DNA from: Isoperla grammatica
Taxonomy: Eukaryota > Arthropoda > Insecta > Plecoptera > Perlodidae
Direction: 5' to 3'
Length of the DNA: 64,000 nt
Assembly (NCBI GenBank): GCA_945910005.1
Contig: CAMDTW010000355.1
Span: 248,001-312,000 of the forward strand
Below, one piece after another: positions 56,805-64,000 of the stretch. Position numbers and translations under genes: made by a program. Numbering within the stretch: the stretch's first letter is position 1; each line of letters opens with the position of its first letter. Below the pieces are notes generated by a model, which worked only from the letters and a program-made list of their open reading frames with translations, did not search any database and was not told the origin of the DNA.

Positions 56805-59800
56805 GCAAGTATGAAGGTGTGACGAGAGCCACATTGGGGAGATTGTTAGGCGTTTTGATTGCAAAGAGGGCCGCAAGTATGGTTGAGTGACGAGAGCCAT
56901 ATTGGGGAGATTGTAAGGCGCTTGGATTGCAAAGAGGGCCGCAAGAATGGCGGAGTGGCGAGAGCCCACATCGGGGAGATTGTTAGGCGTTTTGATTGCA
57001 AAGAGGGCCGCAAGTATGGTGGAGTGACGAGAGACACATTGGGGAGATTGTTAGGCGCTTGGATTGCAAAAGAGGGCCGCGAGTATGGCGGAGTGACGAG
57101 AGCCACATTGGGGAGATGTTAGGCACTTGGATTGCAAAGAGGGCCGCAAGTATGGTGGAGTGCCGAGAGCCACATTGGGGAGATTGTAAGGCGCTTGGAT
57201 TGCAAAGAGGGCCGCAAGTATGACGGTGTGACGAGAGCCACATTGGGGAGATTGTAAGGCGCTTGGATTGCAAAGAGGGCCGCAAGTCTAACGAAATGAC
57301 GAGAGCAACACTGGGGAGATTGTAAAGCGCTTGGATTAAAAAGAGGGCCGCAAGTATGGAGGTGTGAAGAGAGCCAGATTGGGGAGATTGTTAGGCGTTT
57401 TGATTGCAAAGAGGGCCGCAAGTATGACGGTGTGACGAGAGCCACATTGGGGAGATTGTTAGGCGTTTTGATTGGAGCCACATCGGGGAGATTGTAAGGC
57501 GCTCTGATTGCAAAGAGGGCCGCAAGTATGGTGGAGTGACGAGAGCCATATTGGGGAGATTGTAAGGCGCTTGGATTGCAAAGAGGGCCGCAAGAATGGC
57601 GGAGTGGCGAGAGCCCACATCGGGGAGATTGTTAGGCGTTTTGATTGCAAAGAGGGCCGCAAGTATGGTGGAGTGACGAGAGACACATTGGGGAGATTGT
57701 TAGAAGCTTGGATTGCAAAAGAGGGCCGCGAGTATGGCGGAGTGACGAGAGCCACATTGGGGAGATGTTAGGCACTTGGATTGCAAAGAGGGCCGCAAGT
57801 AAGGTGGAGTGCCGAGAGCCACATTGGGGAGATTGTTAGGCGTTTTGATTGCAAAGAGGGCCGCAAGTATGGTGGAGTGACGAGAGCCATATTGGGGAGA
57901 TTGTAAGGCGCTTGGATTGCAAAGAGGGCAGCAAGTATGGCGGAGTAGCGAAAGCCACATTGGGGAGATGTAAGACACTTGGATTGCAAAGAGGGCCGCA
58001 AGTATGGTGGAGTGCTGAGAGCCACATTGGGGAGATTGTTAGGCGTCTTGATTGCAAAGAGGGCCGCAAGTATGGTGGAGTGACGAGAGCCATATCGGGG
58101 AGATTGTAAGGCGCTTGGATTGCAAAGAGGGCCGCAAGAGTGACGGAGTGAAAGTGCCACCTTGGGGAGAAGGTAAGGCGCTTGGATTGCAAAGAGGGCC
58201 GCAAGTATGACGGTGTTACGAGAGCCACATTGGGGAGATTGTTAGGCGCTTGGATTGCAAAGAGGGCCGCAAGTCTAACGAAATGACGAGAGCAACACTG
58301 GGGAGATTGTAAAGCGCTTGGACTGAAAATGGGCCACAAGTATGGCGGTGTGACGAGAGCCACATTGGGGAGGTTGTAAGGCGCTTGGATTGCAAAGAGG
58401 GCCGCAAGTATGGCGAAGTGGCGAGAGCCACCTTAAGGAGATGTTAGGTACTTGGATTGCAAAGAGGGCCGCAAGTATGGTGGAGTGACGAGAGCCACAT
58501 TGGGGAGTTTGTAAGGCGCTTGGATTGCAAAGAGGGCCGCAAGTATGGTGGAGTGACGAAAGTTACATTGGGGAGATTGTTAGGCGCTTGGATTGCAAAG
58601 AGGGCCGCAAGTATGACGGAGTGGCGAGAGCCACATTGGGGAGATGTTAGGCACTTGGATTGCAAAGAGGGCCGCAAGTATGGGGGAGTGCCGAGAGCCA
58701 CATTGGGGAGATGTTAGGCACTTGGATTGCAAAGAGGGCCGCAAGTATGGTGGAGTGCCGAGAGCCACATTGGGGACATTGTAAGGCGTTTTGATTGCAA
58801 AGAGGGCCGCAAGTATGGTGGAGTGACGAGAGCCATATTGGGGAGATTGTTAGGTGCTTGGATTGCAAAGAGGGCCGCAAGTATGGCGGAGTGACGAGAG
58901 CCACATCGGGGAGATTGTTAGGCTCCTGGATTAAAAAGAGTGCCGCAAGTATGAAAGTGTGACGAGAGCCACATTGGGGAGATTGTTAGGCGTTTTGATT
59001 GCAAAGAGGGCCGCAAGTATGACGGTGTGACGAGAGCCACATTGGGGAGATTGTTAGGCGTTTTGATTGCAAAGAGGGCCGCAAGTATGACGGTGTGACG
59101 AGAGCCACTTTGGGGAGATTGTTAGGCGTTTTGATTGGAGCCACATCGGGGAGATTGTAAGGCGCTCTGATTGCAAAGAGGGCCGCAAGTATGACGGAGT
59201 GACGAGAGCCACATTGGAGAGATTGTAAGGCGATTGTTAGGCGCTCTGATTGCAAAGAGGGCCGCGAGTATGGCGGTGTGACGAGAGCCACATTGGGGAG
59301 ATTGTAAGGCGCTTGGATTGCAAAGAGGGCCGCAAGAGTGACGGAGTGAAAGTGCCACCTTGGGGAGATTGTAAGGCGCTTGGATCGCAAAGAGGGCCGC
59401 AAGTATGACGGTGTGACGAGAGCCACATTGGGGAGATTGTTAGGCACTTAGATTGCAAAGAGGGCCGTAAGTCTAACGAAATGACGAGAGCAACACTGGG
59501 GAGATTGTAAAGCGCTTGGATTGAAAAGAGGGCCGCAAGTATGGCGGTGTGACGAGCGCCACATTGGGGAGATTGTTAGGCGCTTGGATTGCAAAGAGGG
59601 CCGCAGGTATGGCGAAGTGGCGAGAGCCACATTAGGGAGATGTTAGGCACTTGGATTGCAAAGAGGGCCGCAAGTATGGTGGAGTGATGAGAGCCACATT
59701 GGGGAGTTTGTAAGGCGCTTGGATTGCAAAGAGGGCCGCAGTTATGGTGGAGTGACGTGAGCCACATTGGGGAGATTGTTAGGCGCTTGGATTGCAAAAA

Positions 59801-60261
59801 GGGCCGCAAGTATGACGGAGTGGCGAGAGCCACATTGGGGAGATGTTAGGCACTTGGATTGCAAAGAGGGCCGCAAGTATGGGGGAGTGCCGAGAGCCAC
59901 ATTAGGGAGATGTTAGGCACTTGGATTGCAAAGAGGGCCGCAAGTATTGTGGAGTGCCGAGAGCCACATTGGGGAGATTGTTAGGCGTTTTGATTGCAAA
60001 GAGGGCCGCAAGTATGGTGGAGTGACGAGAGCCATATTAAGAATTGTAAGGCGCTTGGATTGCAAAGAGGGCCGCAAGTATGGCGGAGTGACGAGAGCCA
60101 CATCGGGGAGATTTTTAGGCGCCTGGATTAAAAAGAGGGCAGCAAGTATGAAGGTGTGACGAGAGCCACATTGGGGAGATTGTTAGGCGTTTTGATCGCA
60201 AAGAGGGCCGCAAGTATGACGGTGTGACGAGAGCCACATTGGGGAGATTGTTAGGCGTTTT
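56805..60261. repeat. Satellite array block 23 (about 51 monomers)
   Basis: 57.5-59.65 kb is paralogous to block 19. Two 36-bp deleted monomers lie at 57456-57491 and 59119-59154. Near 60035 GAGAGCCATATTAAGAATTGTAAGG is a shortened monomer junction. Confidence 0.97.
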
Positions 60262-60412
60262 ATTGTCAAGATAATTAACGCAAAAAAAATAAAAAAAATA
60301 CAGAAACAAATTTGAACCACACGTTTTTTAGCTACGAGCGCTTGAAAAAATAATTTCCCCTTAGTAAACCCTTCTCAACTTTGCTGCTCTGAATATGGAA
60401 GAAAAAAATAGT

Positions 60413-60484
60413 GGTGGTAACGGGTCTCGAACCCCGGACCTCTAAAACACTAGTCCACGACGCTACCGCGTACGCCATGCCTCA
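60413..60484 (-). pseudogene. tRNA-like element A
   Basis: The element is consensus; a C to A change sits between it and the T-run. Confidence 0.55.
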
Positions 60485-60685
60485 CGATGGAAGTTGGATC
60501 GCTTAGACTGGTATAGATAACACACGGCTCTCAATGTATGCATAAAACGAAACATATATGGATTTACGAACAGAAGGTTTCATTGGATTTAAAAAATATC
60601 CATGAGAATACAATCTGATAATAAAACCGCCGCAAATTGAGATATAAATTATATAAATGTGTGAAATAGGTGGAAAAAAAAAATG

Positions 60686-60757
60686 GGGGGTAATGGGTTT
60701 TGAACCCCAGACCTCAAGTATTCGAAGCTACGACGTTACTGCGTACGCCGTGCCAGC
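60686..60757 (-). pseudogene. tRNA-like element B
   Basis: Consensus-type element B. Confidence 0.5.
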
Positions 60758-60932
60758 CGATAGAAATTGCCTCGCTTACACTGGTAAATAACACACTGCT
60801 CTCAATGTATGCAGGTATGAATCTCATTGTATCTCTATTCATTCTTAGTGTAATTGTCACTCCAAATAAAGATAGATTTCCAAAAAGAGGCTTTCATTGG
60901 ATTTAAAAAATATCCAAGAATATGATCTGATC

Positions 60933-62593
60933 GCAAGTATGAAGGTGTGACGAGAGCCACATTGGGGAGATTGTTAGGCGTTTTGATTGCAAAGAGGGCC
61001 GCAAGTATGGTGGAGTGACGAGAGCCATATTGGGGAGATTGTAAGGCGCTTGGATTGCAAAGAGGGCCGCAAGAATGGCGGAGTGGCGAGAGCCCACATC
61101 GGGGAGATTGTTAGGCGTTTTGATTGCAAAGAGGGCCGCAAGTATGGTGGAGTGACGAGAGACACATTGGGGAGATTGTTAGGCGCTTGGATTGCAAAAG
61201 AGGGCCACGAGTATGGCGGAGTGACGAGAGCCACATTGGGGAGATGTTAGGCACTTGGATTGCAAAGAGGGCCGCAAGTATGGTGGAGTGCCGAGAGCCA
61301 CATTGGGGAGATTGTTAGGCGTTTTGATTGCAAAGAGGGCCGCAAGTATGGTGGAGTGACGAGAGCCATATTGGGGAGATTGTAAGGCATTTGGATTGCA
61401 AAGAGGGCCGCAATTATGGCGGAGTGGCGAGAGCCACATTGGGGAGATGTTAGGCACTTGGATTGCAAAGAGGGCCGCAAGTATGGTGGAGTGCCGAGAG
61501 CCACAGTGGGAAGATTGTTAGGCGTCTTGATTGCAAAGAGGGCCGCATTTATGATGGAGTTACGAGAGCCATATTGGGGAGATTGTAAGGCGCTTGGATT
61601 GCAAAGAGGGCCGCAAGTATGGCGGAGTGTCGAGAGCCACATCGGGGAGATTGTAAAGCGCTTGGATTAAAAAGAGGGCCGCAAGTATGAAGGTGTGACG
61701 AGAGCCAGATTAAGGAGATTGTCAGCGCTTTGATTGCAAAGAGGGCCGCAAGTATGACGGTGTGGCGAGAGCCACATTGGGGAGATTGTTAGGCGTTTTG
61801 ATTGGAGCCACATCGGGGAGATTGTAAGGCGCTCTGATTGCAAAGAGGGCCGCAAGTATGAAGGAGTTTCGAGAGCCACATTGGGGAGATTGTAAGGCGA
61901 TTGTTAGGCGCTCTGATTGCAAAGAGGGCCGCGAGTATGGCGGTGTGACGAGAGCCACATTGGGGAGATTGTAAGGCGCTTGGATTGCAAAGAGGGCCGC
62001 AAGAGTGACGGAGTGGTAGTGCCACCTTGGGGAGATTGTGAGGCGCTTGGATTGCAAAGAGGGCCGCAAGTATGACGGTGTGACGAGAGCCACATTGGGG
62101 AGATTGTTAGGCGCTCGGATTGCAAAGAGGGCCGCAAGTCTAACGAAATGACGAGAGCAATACTGGGGAGATTGTAAAGCGCTTGGTTTGCAAAGAGGGC
62201 CGCAAGTATGGTGGAGTGATGAGAGCCACATTGGGGAGTTTGTTAGGCGCTTGGATTGCAAAGAGGGCCGCAAGTATGACGGAGTGACGAGAGCCACATT
62301 GGGGAGTTTGTTAGGCGTTTTGATTGCAAAGAGGGCCGCAAGTATGGTGGAGTGACGAGAGCCATATTGGGGAGATTGTAAGGCGCTTGGATTGCAAAGA
62401 AGGCCGCAAGTATGGCGGAGTGACGAGAGCCACATCGGGGAGATTGTTAGGCGCTTGGATTAAAAAGAGGGCCGCAAGTATGAAGGTGTGACGAGAGCCA
62501 CATTGGGGAGATTGTTAGGCGTTTTGATTGCAAAGAGGGCCGCAAGTATGACGGTGTGACGAGAGCCACATTGGGGAGATTGTTAGGCGTTTT
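60933..62593. repeat. Satellite array block 24 (about 24 monomers)
   Basis: 60933-61668 is repeated at 63265-64000. 36-bp deleted monomer at 61786-61821. GTGGTAGTGCC near 62013 is a private form of the GTGAAAGTGCC monomer. Confidence 0.97.
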
Positions 62594-62744
62594 ATTGTCA
62601 AGATAATTAACGCAAAAAAAATAAAAAAAATACAGAAACAAATTTGAACCACACGTTTTTTAGCTACGAGCGCTTGAAAAAATAATTTCCCCTTAGTAAA
62701 CCCTTCTCAACTTTGCTGCTCTGAATATGGAAGAAAAAAATAGT

Positions 62745-62816
62745 GGTGGTAACGGGTCTCGAACCCCGGACCTCTAAAACACTAGTCCACGACGCTACCG
62801 CGTACGCCATGCCTCA
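62745..62816 (-). pseudogene. tRNA-like element A
   Basis: Duplicate of the copy at 60413. Confidence 0.55.
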
Positions 62817-63017
62817 CGATGGAAGTTGGATCGCTTAGACTGGTATAGATAACACACGGCTCTCAATGTATGCATAAAACGAAACATATATGGATTTACG
62901 AACAGAAGGTTTCATTGGATTTAAAAAATATCCATGAGAATACAATCTGATAATAAAACCGCCGCAAATTGAGATATAAATTATATAAATGTGTGAAATA
63001 GGTGGAAAAAAAAAATG

Positions 63018-63089
63018 GGGGGTAATGGGTTTTGAACCCCAGACCTCAAGTATTCGAAGCTACGACGTTACTGCGTACGCCGTGCCAGC
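63018..63089 (-). pseudogene. tRNA-like element B
   Basis: Duplicate of the copy at 60686. Confidence 0.5.
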
Positions 63090-63264
63090 CGATAGAAATT
63101 GCCTCGCTTACACTGGTAAATAACACACTGCTCTCAATGTATGCAGGTATGAATCTCATTGTATCTCTATTCATTCTTAGTGTAATTGTCACTCCAAATA
63201 AAGATAGATTTCCAAAAAGAGGCTTTCATTGGATTTAAAAAATATCCAAGAATATGATCTGATC

Positions 63265-64000
63265 GCAAGTATGAAGGTGTGACGAGAGCCACATTGGGGA
63301 GATTGTTAGGCGTTTTGATTGCAAAGAGGGCCGCAAGTATGGTGGAGTGACGAGAGCCATATTGGGGAGATTGTAAGGCGCTTGGATTGCAAAGAGGGCC
63401 GCAAGAATGGCGGAGTGGCGAGAGCCCACATCGGGGAGATTGTTAGGCGTTTTGATTGCAAAGAGGGCCGCAAGTATGGTGGAGTGACGAGAGACACATT
63501 GGGGAGATTGTTAGGCGCTTGGATTGCAAAAGAGGGCCACGAGTATGGCGGAGTGACGAGAGCCACATTGGGGAGATGTTAGGCACTTGGATTGCAAAGA
63601 GGGCCGCAAGTATGGTGGAGTGCCGAGAGCCACATTGGGGAGATTGTTAGGCGTTTTGATTGCAAAGAGGGCCGCAAGTATGGTGGAGTGACGAGAGCCA
63701 TATTGGGGAGATTGTAAGGCATTTGGATTGCAAAGAGGGCCGCAATTATGGCGGAGTGGCGAGAGCCACATTGGGGAGATGTTAGGCACTTGGATTGCAA
63801 AGAGGGCCGCAAGTATGGTGGAGTGCCGAGAGCCACAGTGGGAAGATTGTTAGGCGTCTTGATTGCAAAGAGGGCCGCATTTATGATGGAGTTACGAGAG
63901 CCATATTGGGGAGATTGTAAGGCGCTTGGATTGCAAAGAGGGCCGCAAGTATGGCGGAGTGTCGAGAGCCACATCGGGGAGATTGTAAAGCGCTTGGATT
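63265..64000. repeat. Satellite array block 25 (about 11 monomers, cut by window end)
   Basis: Copy of 60933-61668, including unusual variants such as CCACAGTGGGAAG and GCATTTATGATGG. It runs off the window end inside a monomer, so the array continues to the right. Confidence 0.97.

Larger units (their letters stand above)
60262..60932. repeat. AT-rich spacer copy 23
   Basis: Markers AAAATAGTGGTGG, GCATAAAACG, AATACAATCTG and CACTCCAAATAAAGATAG are shared only with copy 24. Confidence 0.93.
62594..63264. repeat. AT-rich spacer copy 24
   Basis: Appears identical to copy 23 at an offset of 2332 bp, all four private markers included. Confidence 0.93.

Noticed and set aside
1..64000. Centromeric satellite with CENP-B box
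   Set aside because: No match to the CENP-B box core (TTCG....A..CGGG) in the monomer or spacer; centromere identity cannot be judged from sequence.
1..64000. rRNA or 5S gene cluster with intergenic repeats
   Set aside because: No recognisable rRNA core sequence in the monomer or spacer on either strand.

Overview
The window is a eukaryotic satellite-DNA locus with no supportable protein-coding gene. About three quarters of it is a direct tandem array of a GC-rich monomer of about 68 bp, always in the same orientation. Recognisable blocks of the monomer are GATTGCAAAGAGGGCCGC and GACGAGAGCCACATTGGGG. The array is split into 25 blocks (461 to 4351 bp) by 24 copies of an AT-rich spacer of about 670 bp: 23 full length and one truncated. 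The species cannot be named. The tRNA-derived Pol III-type promoters, the microsatellite-tailed insertion and the satellite organisation point to a eukaryote, most likely an animal; this is inference.

Each spacer is itself an old head-to-tail duplication. Each half carries, on the minus strand, a tRNA-like sequence of about 72 nt with an A-box-like and a B-box motif, followed within a few bases by an oligo-T run that would serve as a Pol III terminator. Element A resembles a threonine tRNA (loop CTAGTGT, anticodon AGU). Element B has a TTCGAAT loop (formal anticodon CGA). Both have flawed acceptor and T stems, so I call them tRNA-derived pseudogenes or tRNA-like Pol III units, not tRNAs.

Layout: array blocks at 1-3496, 4257-4987, 5660-7094, 7764-9422, 10095-13628, 14385-15115, 15787-17221, 17891-19717, 20389-20849, 21147-22291, 22962-24960, 25631-27357, 28029-32379, 33052-33645, 34317-37506, 38177-40795, 41466-43803, 44475-45138, 45808-48617, 49288-51497, 52171-53918, 54589-56134, 56805-60261, 60933-62593 and 63265-64000, with a spacer in each gap. 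All full spacers interrupt the monomer at the same phase, which implies one founding insertion later amplified with its flanks.

On top of this are large recent duplications: 1-7.5 kb is repeated at 10.13-17.64 kb, 7.5-12.9 kb at 25.4-30.9 kb, and 60.26-61.67 kb at 62.59-64.0 kb. Gains of one monomer, mosaic spacers, a truncated spacer and shared deleted monomers are the expected traces of unequal crossing-over and gene conversion. Monomer variants are dominated by CG to TG/CA changes, suggesting past CpG methylation. The many open frames through the array are a by-product of a 68-bp period (three monomers = 68 codons) and are not annotated as genes.
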